Assembly (NCBI RefSeq): GCF_019880585.1
Contig: NZ_JAINVV010000008.1
Location: 186,001 to 250,000, forward strand
Reading direction: 5' to 3'
DNA length: 64,000 nt
Source: Sphingomonas colocasiae
GTDB lineage: Bacteria; Pseudomonadota; Alphaproteobacteria; Sphingomonadales; Sphingomonadaceae
The notes under the pieces are model-generated. The model worked only from the letters and a program-made list of their open reading frames with translations, searched no databases and was not told the origin of the DNA. A program made the position numbers and the translations under genes. Below, piece by piece: positions 53,454 through 62,423 of the stretch; position 1 is the stretch's first letter; each line of letters begins with the position of its first letter.

Positions 53454-54176
53454 CTATTGGGTGATGCGTTTCACCACCTTGCCGCTCTCATCCAGAAACT
53501 CGATGCTCGGCGCCCCATCCGCGCCGACCTTGAGCAGCAATCGCGGCTTGCCGTTCTTGTCGGCCAGCCGAACGATCGCGTCTTCCTGCGTCTTGCCCGC
53601 AAACAGCCTTTCCTGGCCCATGCCCCCCTTGGATGCGGCAAAAGCCTGCATCTCGCCGCGGATCTTCTGCTTCTCCGCCTCGGTGGTCGCACGCGCGGCG
53701 GCGTCGCTCATCTCCATCAGCGGCTTGATCGACCAGTCCGGGCGGTCCCAGACGCGCAGCCCGGCGGTGCGCCGGCCATTGCCTTCGCTATATTGCAGGC
53801 CGACGGTCTGATCCTGCTTATACTGGTCGAACATCAGGCTGCCGCTCGCCGCGCGCTTGTCGCCCACGGTGCTGCTGCCATAGCTGAGGCCGCCGACCTC
53901 ATCGCCCTCGTCGTTGAAGAACAGCATGCCGCCGCCCTTGCGGGCATGATGCTTATACTCCTTGCCCTCCATGAACAGGCCCGGAAAGCGTTCCGAATTG
54001 GCGAGGACGAGGCGATATTTGCCGTCGGGCTCGACGATGTTGATGCGCTTGACGCTGATCTCGTCGAAGCTCGTCCTGGCTGGCCCGCCATCGGCCATCA
54101 CCCAGGCCACCGGAATCATCGCCCCGGCCAGGAAAACGGCGCCGATCAGCGCGAAACGCTTGCCCTTCGATCCCAT
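53454..54176 (-). CDS. Small secreted protein of unknown family, copy 2
   Basis: A 240-residue protein with an N-terminal hydrophobic segment (FALIGAVFLAGAMIPVAWVM, residues about 8-27). No named domain is recognised. It matches the protein at 28615-29337 along most of its length: FDEISVKRIN, FPGLFMEGKE, GGGMLFFNDEG, FDQYKQDQ, DRPD, GKTQEDAI, GKPRLLLKV and SIEFLDESGKVV. The ATG at 54176 is chosen because GAGGGG is 7 bases upstream; a TTG at 54191 overlaps the esterase stop. It lies 11 bases downstream of the esterase gene, so the two are co-transcribed and end at a terminator. Confidence 0.85.
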   Translation of the reverse strand: MGSKGKRFALIGAVFLAGAMIPVAWVMADGGPARTSFDEISVKRINIVEPDGKYRLVLANSERFPGLFMEGKEYKHHARKGGGMLFFNDEGDEVGGLSYGSSTVGDKRAASGSLMFDQYKQDQTVGLQYSEGNGRRTAGLRVWDRPDWSIKPLMEMSDAAARATTEAEKQKIRGEMQAFAASKGGMGQERLFAGKTQEDAIVRLADKNGKPRLLLKVGADGAPSIEFLDESGKVVKRITQ

Positions 54177-54187
54177 CGCCATTCCCC

Positions 54188-55867
54188 TCAATAATTCCAG
54201 TCGGCGACCGAAGCGCCGGCCGGCGCGGTCTTACGGACATGATCGGCGACCTCGCGGACGACACCCGCCCAATCGGTCAGATGCCAGTTATGGCCCTTTT
54301 TCGGCCGGCCATATTCGAAGCGGATCGGATAATCCTTGCCCCCCACCTCGCCGACCATGTCCTGGAAGCGATAGACCGCGAGGTTGAGGTAGAAATCGTC
54401 CATCTCGCCGGCGAAGAAATTGAGCTTTCCGCGTAGCTTGGGGCCAAGCACCGGCCAGTTGTCGCGGACATGGGCCGACAGGTCATAGCCATGCTCGCGC
54501 ATATATTTGACGACATCCTTGTTGATCGCGCCGGTCTTCTTGTCGAACAGCAGGACGGGATAGCCGTCCGCGCCCACCGGCCCGTGCGTCGCCTGCCAGA
54601 TGTCGAGCTGGTAATAGGACCGGCCCTTCGAACCCATCACGGCTTCGAGCGCGGAGAGGTTGCGCATCGAGAAGAGCGGATGCCCCTCGCGGCTGCGGCG
54701 GAACGGCTTTTCCATCGCGTTCCACTCGTTCACGCGCAGCGTGAACATATTGTCTTCCTTGTAGACGTCGGTCAGCTGGTAGCGGCTGAAATCGATCGGA
54801 TCGGGATTAAAGACCCAGGCGCCGCCGATCAGGTCGGGATAATGAAGCTGCATTGCCAGCGCTTCCCAACCGCCGGTGGAGGCCCCTTCGACGATCCGGC
54901 CATAGGGCTGATCGATCAGGCGGAAGGTCTTTTCCAGATAGGGCATCAGCTCCTTGGTGATCGCATCGCCCCACGGGCCGTTATTGGCCGAGTTGAGCGC
55001 ATAGCTCTCGATGAAATACGGCCCCGGCGAAACCAGCGAGATGGCGACGACGCGCGGGAATTTATCGCCCGTCCATTCCTGCGCGAATTGATAGCCCGTC
55101 TTGACATTGGCATCGGCCGCCGCCGCCCGCGCGCGCTCGTTATCGCTCTGGGGATCGGTGTTGAAATTGAACGGACCGCCGAAATGACCGAACGTATAGA
55201 TCGCCGGATAACGCGACTTCGGATTTTCCGCCCAGCCCTTGGGCAGCAGCACCTCGGCGCCGATGGTCATCGGCACGCCCCAGAAATCGGACAGGATCTT
55301 GCTCTTGATGCTGACGCGCTTGATCCAGGGCGTGTCGGGCTCCTCCGCCATGGGACCGATCTTTTCGGTCAGCGCCAGCGGCACGACCGTAGACGATGCC
55401 GGATCGAGCCGCAGCTTCGCCGCCTTGCTATAGGGATTGCCGGGCGCCATGAACGCGCTGACGCGCTGCTTGGGCAACGGCACCCAGATGGTATGGCCGT
55501 CCGAGCGCTTGGCCTGGGTGTAGAGGATCAGCAGCGCCTGGACGTTATAGTCGCCGGCCGGCAGCTTCGAGAGATCGAAGGGGAAACCGTCGGCCTTGGC
55601 GTCGACGATCGCGGTCTGGCCGGGCTTCAGCCCTTCGACATCGACGCCGAAAGCCGGGGGGCCGTTCATGCCGATGGCCAGCCGGGGCTCCGGCTTGTCG
55701 CCACGCGCGGCAACGACGATCAAACGACCGGTCACCGGCCCCTTGGCGGCATCCGCCGGCAAGGTCACCTCGAAGCGAAGCTGCGCATATGCGGGCAGCG
55801 CCACGGCGAGCGCGAGCAGCGCCCCAAGGCTCAACACGATCTTCTTCGCGATCCAGCGCAACGGCAT
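54188..55867 (-). CDS. Secreted esterase-like alpha/beta hydrolase
   Basis: A 559-residue exported protein with a signal peptide ending ALPAYAQ. The hydrolase domain has the nucleophile Ser330 in VEGASTGGWEAL, PAIYTFGHFGG as a likely oxyanion region and a His in GHNWHLTDW near the end. An N-terminal domain of about 170 residues (LPADAAKGPVTGRLIVVAARG) precedes it. It resembles putative esterases of the EstD type; substrate is unknown. The ATG at 55867 is preferred by spacing from a G-rich ribosome site; another ATG lies 2 codons upstream. It is transcribed with the small secreted protein. Confidence 0.8.
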   Translation of the reverse strand: MPLRWIAKKIVLSLGALLALAVALPAYAQLRFEVTLPADAAKGPVTGRLIVVAARGDKPEPRLAIGMNGPPAFGVDVEGLKPGQTAIVDAKADGFPFDLSKLPAGDYNVQALLILYTQAKRSDGHTIWVPLPKQRVSAFMAPGNPYSKAAKLRLDPASSTVVPLALTEKIGPMAEEPDTPWIKRVSIKSKILSDFWGVPMTIGAEVLLPKGWAENPKSRYPAIYTFGHFGGPFNFNTDPQSDNERARAAAADANVKTGYQFAQEWTGDKFPRVVAISLVSPGPYFIESYALNSANNGPWGDAITKELMPYLEKTFRLIDQPYGRIVEGASTGGWEALAMQLHYPDLIGGAWVFNPDPIDFSRYQLTDVYKEDNMFTLRVNEWNAMEKPFRRSREGHPLFSMRNLSALEAVMGSKGRSYYQLDIWQATHGPVGADGYPVLLFDKKTGAINKDVVKYMREHGYDLSAHVRDNWPVLGPKLRGKLNFFAGEMDDFYLNLAVYRFQDMVGEVGGKDYPIRFEYGRPKKGHNWHLTDWAGVVREVADHVRKTAPAGASVADWNY

Positions 55868-55963
55868 GGACATCCCCCCTCGACCCAATCCCATACCGGG
55901 ATGATGCATGGGCGCGGGCAATCCGCCATTGGTGTTTTTGGAGGGAGAAGACTGAGCCACCCT

Positions 55964-56054
55964 TGTCATCCCCGCGCATGCGGGGATCCAGCTATTCCGT
56001 GAAGCATCCGGAGAAAGAAGAAGAAGCTGGATCCCCGCGTTCGCGGGGATGACA
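55964..56054. repeat. Paired hairpin repeat (GGGGATCCAGC family)
   Basis: Two hairpins face each other: CCCCGC-gcat-GCGGGG within 55964-55993 and CCCCGC-gttc-GCGGGG within 56025-56054. The two 30-base arms are complementary except in the four central bases. The element lies between the peptidase-FKBP gene and the esterase gene. It is a common dispersed repeat style in alphaproteobacteria and may end the upstream transcript. Confidence 0.8.
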
Positions 56055-56114
56055 TCGGAAGAATATTGGAAAATCTAAGCAACTTCCCGGCCTGCCCTAG
56101 CGCGACATCGTAGC

Positions 56115-58580
56115 TTATCGTGCGATGGCGAGCAGCTCGATCGTGAACACCAGTGTCGCGCCGGCGGGAATCTCGCCGCGCCCGGCAAAGCCGTAGCCCA
56201 GATGCGCGGGCAGCGCGATTTCCCATGCCTCCCCGACCCGCATCATCGGCAACGCCTCTCGCCAGCCGCGCACAACGCCGGCGACCGGAAAAGTCGCGGG
56301 TTCGCCGCGCGCATAGCTGCTGTCGAACACGCGGCCGTCGATGAAACGCCCCTCGTAATTCACGGTCACGCGATCGGTGGGGAGCGGGCGCGGCGCATCG
56401 GCGGGTGCCGCGCGCGTCACACGATAATACAGGCCGTTCGACGTCGTCCGCCAGCCCGGCCCGGACGCCGGGCCGGTCAGATAGGTCTGCTGCGCATGGA
56501 GATAGGCGCTGTCCGCCGGTGCGCCGGGCGGCGCCGGCTTGCGGCCGAGTTCGCGATCCAGATAGCTCAGGATCAAGGCGGTGCGATATGCCTGCTCGTT
56601 GCGATTGGCCGTGCCCGAATGGCCGCCATCGACATTCTCGTAATAGAAAAAGCCATGGCCCTGTTCCTCCAGCCGCGCCGCGAACTTGCGCGCATGGCCG
56701 GGATGGACGCGATCGTCCTTGGTCGAGGTCAGGATCAGCGGCCGGGGATAGGCGAGGTCGGGCCGGATATTGTGATAGGGCGAATAGCGCCGCAACCAAC
56801 CCCAATCCTCGGCGCGATCGGGATCGCCATATTCGGCCATCCACGAGGCGCCGGCCAGCAGCTTGCTGTAGCGCTTCATGTCGGTGAGCGGCGCGCTCAT
56901 CACCACGGCGTCGTAAAGGCCGGGGCGCTGGAGGAAGACGGCGCCGGCGAGCAGCCCGCCATTGGATCCGCCATAGATGCCGAGGCGCGACGCGGTCCGG
57001 TCGTTCCGCAGCGCCTCCGCGACGGCGTGGACATCGTCATAGGATTTCTGCCGGCCCGGGCCGATCGCGGCGGCATGCCAGGCGGGGCCGAATTCGCCGC
57101 CGCCCCGGACATTGACGATGACATAGGCATTGCCCGCCTCAACCCAAAGCTGTGCCATCGCCGGCAGATAGATGGGCAGGCTCGGCTGGCGGAAGCCGCC
57201 ATAGGCGTTGATCAATGTCGGCAGCGGCCCCGTTGCGTCCTTCGGCCGAACGAGGAAATAGGGAATACGCGTGCCGTCTCGCGAAACCGCCCAATGCTGC
57301 GACACCGCGTAGCGCGCCGCATCGAAGCGCGGCGGCACCGATGCGATGCGGACGGGCGCACCGCCATCGGCCAGCGCATAGAGTGTCTCCGGCCGGGTCA
57401 GGCCCTGGACGACATAGAAGAGCGTATTACCATCGCGATCGGCATCGGCCAGCGCCAGCGCGCTGTCGGGCGCCACCGGGATCGCCTTGGGCGGCCGGCC
57501 AGCGCGCAGCGCGACCAGCCGCGCCGCGACATTGTGGAGCAAACCGACATAAAGCGTCGACCGTGTCGCCGCGACCGAGACGATCGATTCCCCGGCGGCC
57601 GGCACATAGACCGGTTCCAGCGACGGCGCGGTTGCGGACAGTTTCCAGGCGACCAGCGCGCCAGCGGGCAGGTCGCGCCCGGAAACGCGCAACGGCGATT
57701 GCAGCCGGGCGATCACCCGATCGCCGATCATCGCCTGATAGGTCGCGTCCTCGGGCAGCGGTGCACGCACGGTGCGCCCGTCGGGCTTCAGATGGAGCAG
57801 CTCCGCATCCCAGGTCGTGCGGTTGCGCAGGATCAGGACATGGGTGGTCGCACCGTCGCGTTCGACGATCGGCCGCAGCCACACGTCCGTCGCGGGCGCT
57901 TCGTAGAGCAAGGCGGCATCGGCCAGCACCGTGCCGCGCGTCCAGCGGCGAAGCTGGCGGCCGTAACCCGAACTGTTGAGCGTGCCCGCGCCGAAATCGG
58001 AGACCAGCAGCAGATGATCGCCATCCTGCCAGACCAGATCGGTCTTGGCTTCGGGCGTGACGAAGCCGCCATCGACGAACCGTGCCTCCACCCGATCGAA
58101 TTCGCGCCAGGTGACGGCGTCCTTGCCGCCATCGGAGAGTGCGATCATGCAACGGCGATGCTCGGGGGCGAGGCAGGCGGCGCCGCGCCAGACCCAGTTG
58201 CGCTTCTCTCGCGCCGCCAGCGCGTCGAGATCGATCAGCGTCCGCCATCGCGGTGCGCCGGCGATGAAGCCGCGCCGCTCGGCCGCACGCCACAGGCCGC
58301 GCACATTGTTCGCATCCTGCCAGAAGTTGACGATATCGGCACCGGCGGCGCGCGGCATCGCCAGCCGGTTGCGATCGTTGAGGATCGTCGTCGCTTCCCG
58401 CTTGTAACGATCGAAATTCTTGCCGGCTTCAAGCACCGCGCGCGACCGGGCATTCTGCGCCGCCACCCAGTCGAGCGCGCGCTGGCCCTGGGTTTCCTCC
58501 ATCCAGAGATAGGGATCCTCGCGTTCGGCCGGCGCCGCCGTCGAAAGCAGCAGCGCCGCCGCAGCCGCGAACGCGCGCAT
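56115..58580 (-). CDS. Prolyl oligopeptidase fused to a C-terminal FKBP-type prolyl isomerase
   Basis: An 821-residue exported protein in one uninterrupted frame. Residues about 1-19 form a signal peptide; EREDPYLWMEE starts the S9A prolyl oligopeptidase, with beta-propeller repeats and the triad Ser539 in YGGSNGGLL, Asp622/623 in STKDDRVHP and His654 in VDGGHSG. After a Pro/Ala-rich linker (RKPAPPGAPADSA), residues 736-821 are an FKBP domain: VTVNYEGRFIDGRVFDSS, FPVAGVVRGWREALPMMRVG, LGYGFAGRGEIPAGATLVF. Ordinary S9A enzymes end near residue 690-710, so the fusion is unusual. It follows the small secreted protein gene by 5 bases and the STN receptor set. Prolyl isomerisation may aid cleavage after proline; this is inference. 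Confidence 0.9.
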   Translation of the reverse strand: MRAFAAAAALLLSTAAPAEREDPYLWMEETQGQRALDWVAAQNARSRAVLEAGKNFDRYKREATTILNDRNRLAMPRAAGADIVNFWQDANNVRGLWRAAERRGFIAGAPRWRTLIDLDALAAREKRNWVWRGAACLAPEHRRCMIALSDGGKDAVTWREFDRVEARFVDGGFVTPEAKTDLVWQDGDHLLLVSDFGAGTLNSSGYGRQLRRWTRGTVLADAALLYEAPATDVWLRPIVERDGATTHVLILRNRTTWDAELLHLKPDGRTVRAPLPEDATYQAMIGDRVIARLQSPLRVSGRDLPAGALVAWKLSATAPSLEPVYVPAAGESIVSVAATRSTLYVGLLHNVAARLVALRAGRPPKAIPVAPDSALALADADRDGNTLFYVVQGLTRPETLYALADGGAPVRIASVPPRFDAARYAVSQHWAVSRDGTRIPYFLVRPKDATGPLPTLINAYGGFRQPSLPIYLPAMAQLWVEAGNAYVIVNVRGGGEFGPAWHAAAIGPGRQKSYDDVHAVAEALRNDRTASRLGIYGGSNGGLLAGAVFLQRPGLYDAVVMSAPLTDMKRYSKLLAGASWMAEYGDPDRAEDWGWLRRYSPYHNIRPDLAYPRPLILTSTKDDRVHPGHARKFAARLEEQGHGFFYYENVDGGHSGTANRNEQAYRTALILSYLDRELGRKPAPPGAPADSAYLHAQQTYLTGPASGPGWRTTSNGLYYRVTRAAPADAPRPLPTDRVTVNYEGRFIDGRVFDSSYARGEPATFPVAGVVRGWREALPMMRVGEAWEIALPAHLGYGFAGRGEIPAGATLVFTIELLAIAR

Positions 58581-58585
58581 CACTC

Positions 58586-59086
58586 TCACGGCTTGGCCCG
58601 ACTGAGCGTCGTACGCTGAACCGAACTGGGATGCAGCGTGACGACGCCCTTGCCCGCCGGCTGATCGGTCGCCGAGATGATCTCCTGCTCCAGCATGTCG
58701 CCGCGCTTGCGCGTGATCACGGTGAGCAGATGCGTGTCGAACTTGAAGATCGAATAGAGCGTGTCGCCGAGCAAACGGGTCGGCAGCTTGATGCCGTCGC
58801 CTTCGTCGACGGTATATTCGCCCTCGCCCGCAAGCCGGCAGAGCCGATAGTCCTTCAGGTGACGAAGCTCCGCACCATGGAGATACCGCGTCCGCCAAGT
58901 CGCGCACTCGCCTTCGCGTTCGGGCAACTTACCCGCTTCGAAGGTCACGTCGATCCGCTCGGCACCAGCCCGACCGGGCAGATTCTGGAGCACGCCATGC
59001 CAGGTGCCCGTCCAGCTCGGGTCGAGCGCCAAGGCTGCGGCAGGCGCCATGAAAAGCGCCGCCGCCACGATCAAGGACAATCGCAT
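58586..59086 (-). CDS. Small secreted protein, unknown function
   Basis: A 166-residue protein with a clear signal peptide (LIVAAALFMAPAAALA). The mature part begins LDPSWTGTWHGVLQNLPG, a compact beta-rich pattern that recalls lipocalin-like proteins but is not a confident match. Two Cys residues (in GECATW and YRLCRL) could form a disulfide. It lies between the STN receptor (10-base gap) and the prolyl oligopeptidase-FKBP gene (5-base gap), so it is part of that operon. Confidence 0.8.
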   Translation of the reverse strand: MRLSLIVAAALFMAPAAALALDPSWTGTWHGVLQNLPGRAGAERIDVTFEAGKLPEREGECATWRTRYLHGAELRHLKDYRLCRLAGEGEYTVDEGDGIKLPTRLLGDTLYSIFKFDTHLLTVITRKRGDMLEQEIISATDQPAGKGVVTLHPSSVQRTTLSRAKP

Positions 59087-59096
59087 CGGTCTTCCT

Positions 59097-62000
59097 TCAG
59101 AATTTCAGCGAGATGCCGGAATAGAAGAAACGGCCGACATTATCGAAATTCGCGCCGCCGAAACCCGCGCCATAGATGCCGAGCGGCGGCTTGCTGTCGA
59201 ACAGATTGTCGATACCGATATAGAATTCGCTGCGATCGTTGATCATCGCGCCCATGCGCAGATCATGGACGAAGCGACTGCCGGTCTTGCGATATTCGGG
59301 CGGCAGCGAATCCGGGTTGAGCGCGGGCTGGCCGCCGACGCTTTTGAAATTGGCGACGGGACCACGATACTGGCTGGAGAAATAGCGCAGATCATGGTCG
59401 AGGCTGAACGCGCCATAGGTCAGCGTCGTCCCCAGATTCGCCGCGATCCGCGGACGTGAGACCGTTTCCACCTGCTGGGTCGGGAAATCAGGCTGGGTGG
59501 GCGACAGATAATCGTCGCGATCGATCACATAGCTGCCGACCGCGCGAAGATCGACGCGCACCGGCCCGACGGGGAAGCCATAGCGCGCCTCCACATCCAC
59601 GCCCGAGGCGGTCAGCTTGGTCAGGTTGACCGCGCGCTGCGCAATGTCCGTAATCTCGTGCGTCGTCGGATCGCGCGTGATCAGCGGGCAGAACACATTG
59701 TCGATCGTCGGTGAATCGACGCACTGGTTGATGATCGTATTGACCGGGATCGAGGTGATCGCGTCGGTCAGCTCGATATTGTAATAATCGACGGTGAGCG
59801 AGAAGCCCGGCAGGAAGCGCGGGGTCAGCACCATGCCGAGCGTCCAGGTCGTGCCCTTTTCGACATCGAGATTGGGATTGCCGCCGGTGGAGCCCGGAAC
59901 CGTCGAGCCGATCGTGCCGGCGACGAATCCGGCGGGAATGCCGAGCGCGAGGCAGTTGTTCGCGCGCGTGCCCGTGCCCTGGTTGACGTTGCCGACCGAG
60001 CAGGGATCGAACACGCTGAAGCGCGTGCCCACCGTCGGCTGGAACAGTTCGGCGAGATTGGGCGCGCGCGCCGCGCGCTGATAGGAACCGCGGAAACGCA
60101 GGCCTTCGATCGGTTCATAGACCGCGCCGCCGCCCCAGGAGACTTCGGTGTTGACGCCGTCCAGGCTGTATTTGGCGACGCGCACCGCGCCGCTCAGCTC
60201 GAGCAGGCGCGCGCCGGGCATGTCGGCGAGCAGCGGCAGCTTCATTTCGCCATAGCCCTCGATCACGTCGAGCGAACCCTTGATCGGCTGGAAGCCGGTG
60301 AAGCTGGTCTGGCCCGCCAGGTCGCGCGGATCGGGCGAATAGCGCGTGCTTTCGTCGCGATACTCGAAACCCGCCACCAGCTTGACCGGGCCGCCGGGCA
60401 AGCGGAAGAAACCATCGGTGTCGCCGGTGACGAAGCCGCCGACGACATGCTGCTGGAGCAGGCCGGTCGCGCGCGTGTCGACGGTCAGATATTTGCGCGC
60501 CGCCGCGTCGATCGAACCGTTGCCGAACACATTGGCGGCGACGCAGGTGTCGATCGCGGCATTGCCTGTCGGCACGCCGCCCGCCTGGAGCCGGGCGCGG
60601 CAGACGATCGCATCGCGCGTGCCGAGCACGCCGGCGGTATCGCGCACCGCATCGGCCGCCAGCGCCATGCGCGCGGGATAGATGCTGTTGAAGAAGTCGG
60701 ACGTCACCTCCGTCCGGCCGTAATTATAGGAGAGTTCGAAGCTCCAGCGATCGGAAAGATCGCCCTTCAGCCCAGCGACGCCGCGCAATGTCGTCCGCTT
60801 GGTGCGCTCTCCCTGCACGCCGAGATCGTCGTTGATCCGGCTCATCGCGAAGGTGCCGCCGCCGGGGATCAAGGTCGCCAGCATCGCCTGCGCCTGCTGC
60901 GTCAGGAAGGGATTGGAGGTGGAAAGCGTCAGGCTGCTCGACGTGCCCTGCCCCCAGGTGCTGGCATTCTGCCAGACGCCCTTTCCCTCGATGAAGAAGC
61001 GCAGCGAATCCGACAGGTCGTAGTGGCCGACCAGATTGACCGAGAAACGCTCGTTATCGGGCATCAGCGTGCTGGTGCCGATCGAATTGAGGCCGTCGCC
61101 GCCATCGCTGACCGGCGCCAGCGGCAGGAAATGGCCATTGCCGAAATTGGCGAGGTTCAGGCTGCCGTCGGGCGCGAAGCGATAGATGCCCGGCGGATTG
61201 GTCGCGGTGCTGCGCACGATGGTGCCACCATTGGAGGTAGCGAGAAGGCGCAGCTTGGTGATCAGGATCTGGTCGGGAATGCCGTCGGGCGGCGAGCCGG
61301 CCGGGCGCGTACGATCGGTATCGAGCACGTTGGGCACGAAGCTCGCCTGGTTCGCCGAAAACTCCCGCGCATCGTAGCGGAGCTGGTTGCGGCGCGCATA
61401 GGCGACGCTGGCCGCGATGTTCCCGCGTCCGCCGCCGAAATTGGTGCCGGCGGTGATCGACCCCATATAGGCGCCGGCATCACCGCGCGCGCTGATGCCG
61501 CCCTGCGCGCGCGCCGCCAGCCCTTCGAAATCGTCCTTGAGCACGAAGTTGACGACGCCCGCGATCGCGTCCGCGCCATAGACCGCCGACGCGCCGCCCG
61601 TCAGGATTTCGACATGGTCGAGCAGTTCGACCGGAATGGCGTTGACGTCGGGCTGCGACACGACCTGCGAGCCCGAAACATGACGGCGGCCATTCTGGAG
61701 AACGAGCGTGCGCGAGGTGCCGAGACCGCGAAGATCGAGCTGGTTGAGGCCGACCTGGCTGGGCGGCTGGTTGCCCGTCGACGACGCCTGCGACAGGGTC
61801 GAGCGAAATTGCGGAAGTTCGTTGAGTTCGTCGCCCAGCGCGGTCCGGCCGGTCTTGCCGAGGATCTCGGTCGCCGGGACGACCGAGACCGGCGCGGGCG
61901 CGTCATTGGCGGCGGTGCGGATGCGCGATCCGGTGACGAGGATTGGATCGGCCTCCGCGTCGTCGGTCGCCGGCGCCTCGACCGCCGCGGCCTGGGCGGC

Positions 62001-62309
62001 GGCGACGACGCTATAGGTTTGCGCGCCCGTCATGCGCGCGACAAGCCCTGTGCCGCGCAGCAACTGATCGAGCGCCTGGGGAACGGTCATCGCGCCGCGC
62101 ACCGCGTTGGTGCGGCGCCCCCGCGCATCACCGGCGGAGATCAACACCTGGACATCGGCCTGACGCGCGAAAGCGGCAACACCGGTTGCGGCAGGCTGAG
62201 CGGCAAGATCGAAACGCTTGGCCTGGGCGACCGCCGGCGTCGCGACCACGATCGATGCGACGACAGCAGCGGCGGACAGGCCGTGAAGCTGGATGGACCG
62301 GAACGACAT
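59097..62309 (-). CDS. TonB-dependent transducer-type receptor with STN domain
   Basis: A 1070-residue receptor. After a signal peptide ending TPAVAQA, the STN domain is FDLAAQPAATGVAAFARQ and MTVPQALDQLLRGTGLVA. The plug has PILVTGSRIRTAAND, RTLVLQNGRRHVSG, HVEILTGGASAVYGADAIAG and the barrel ends in FYSGISLKF. It is close in style to the receptor at 48438. The ATG at 62309 follows AAGGGGGG by 5 bases. The upstream FecR/sigma pair and the downstream protease-isomerase suggest a peptide ligand, possibly proline-rich. Confidence 0.92.
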   Translation of the reverse strand: MSFRSIQLHGLSAAAVVASIVVATPAVAQAKRFDLAAQPAATGVAAFARQADVQVLISAGDARGRRTNAVRGAMTVPQALDQLLRGTGLVARMTGAQTYSVVAAAQAAAVEAPATDDAEADPILVTGSRIRTAANDAPAPVSVVPATEILGKTGRTALGDELNELPQFRSTLSQASSTGNQPPSQVGLNQLDLRGLGTSRTLVLQNGRRHVSGSQVVSQPDVNAIPVELLDHVEILTGGASAVYGADAIAGVVNFVLKDDFEGLAARAQGGISARGDAGAYMGSITAGTNFGGGRGNIAASVAYARRNQLRYDAREFSANQASFVPNVLDTDRTRPAGSPPDGIPDQILITKLRLLATSNGGTIVRSTATNPPGIYRFAPDGSLNLANFGNGHFLPLAPVSDGGDGLNSIGTSTLMPDNERFSVNLVGHYDLSDSLRFFIEGKGVWQNASTWGQGTSSSLTLSTSNPFLTQQAQAMLATLIPGGGTFAMSRINDDLGVQGERTKRTTLRGVAGLKGDLSDRWSFELSYNYGRTEVTSDFFNSIYPARMALAADAVRDTAGVLGTRDAIVCRARLQAGGVPTGNAAIDTCVAANVFGNGSIDAAARKYLTVDTRATGLLQQHVVGGFVTGDTDGFFRLPGGPVKLVAGFEYRDESTRYSPDPRDLAGQTSFTGFQPIKGSLDVIEGYGEMKLPLLADMPGARLLELSGAVRVAKYSLDGVNTEVSWGGGAVYEPIEGLRFRGSYQRAARAPNLAELFQPTVGTRFSVFDPCSVGNVNQGTGTRANNCLALGIPAGFVAGTIGSTVPGSTGGNPNLDVEKGTTWTLGMVLTPRFLPGFSLTVDYYNIELTDAITSIPVNTIINQCVDSPTIDNVFCPLITRDPTTHEITDIAQRAVNLTKLTASGVDVEARYGFPVGPVRVDLRAVGSYVIDRDDYLSPTQPDFPTQQVETVSRPRIAANLGTTLTYGAFSLDHDLRYFSSQYRGPVANFKSVGGQPALNPDSLPPEYRKTGSRFVHDLRMGAMINDRSEFYIGIDNLFDSKPPLGIYGAGFGGANFDNVGRFFYSGISLKF

Positions 62310-62423
62310 GAAAACCCCCCTTCGATTCAGCGGCGTTGTCACGCCTCGACCGTTAAAGACGCGGGGTGCGCGTTTTTCCTTTTCACCAAAGCGTCTTTTT
62401 TCTTTCGCGCGCCCGTCACGCGC

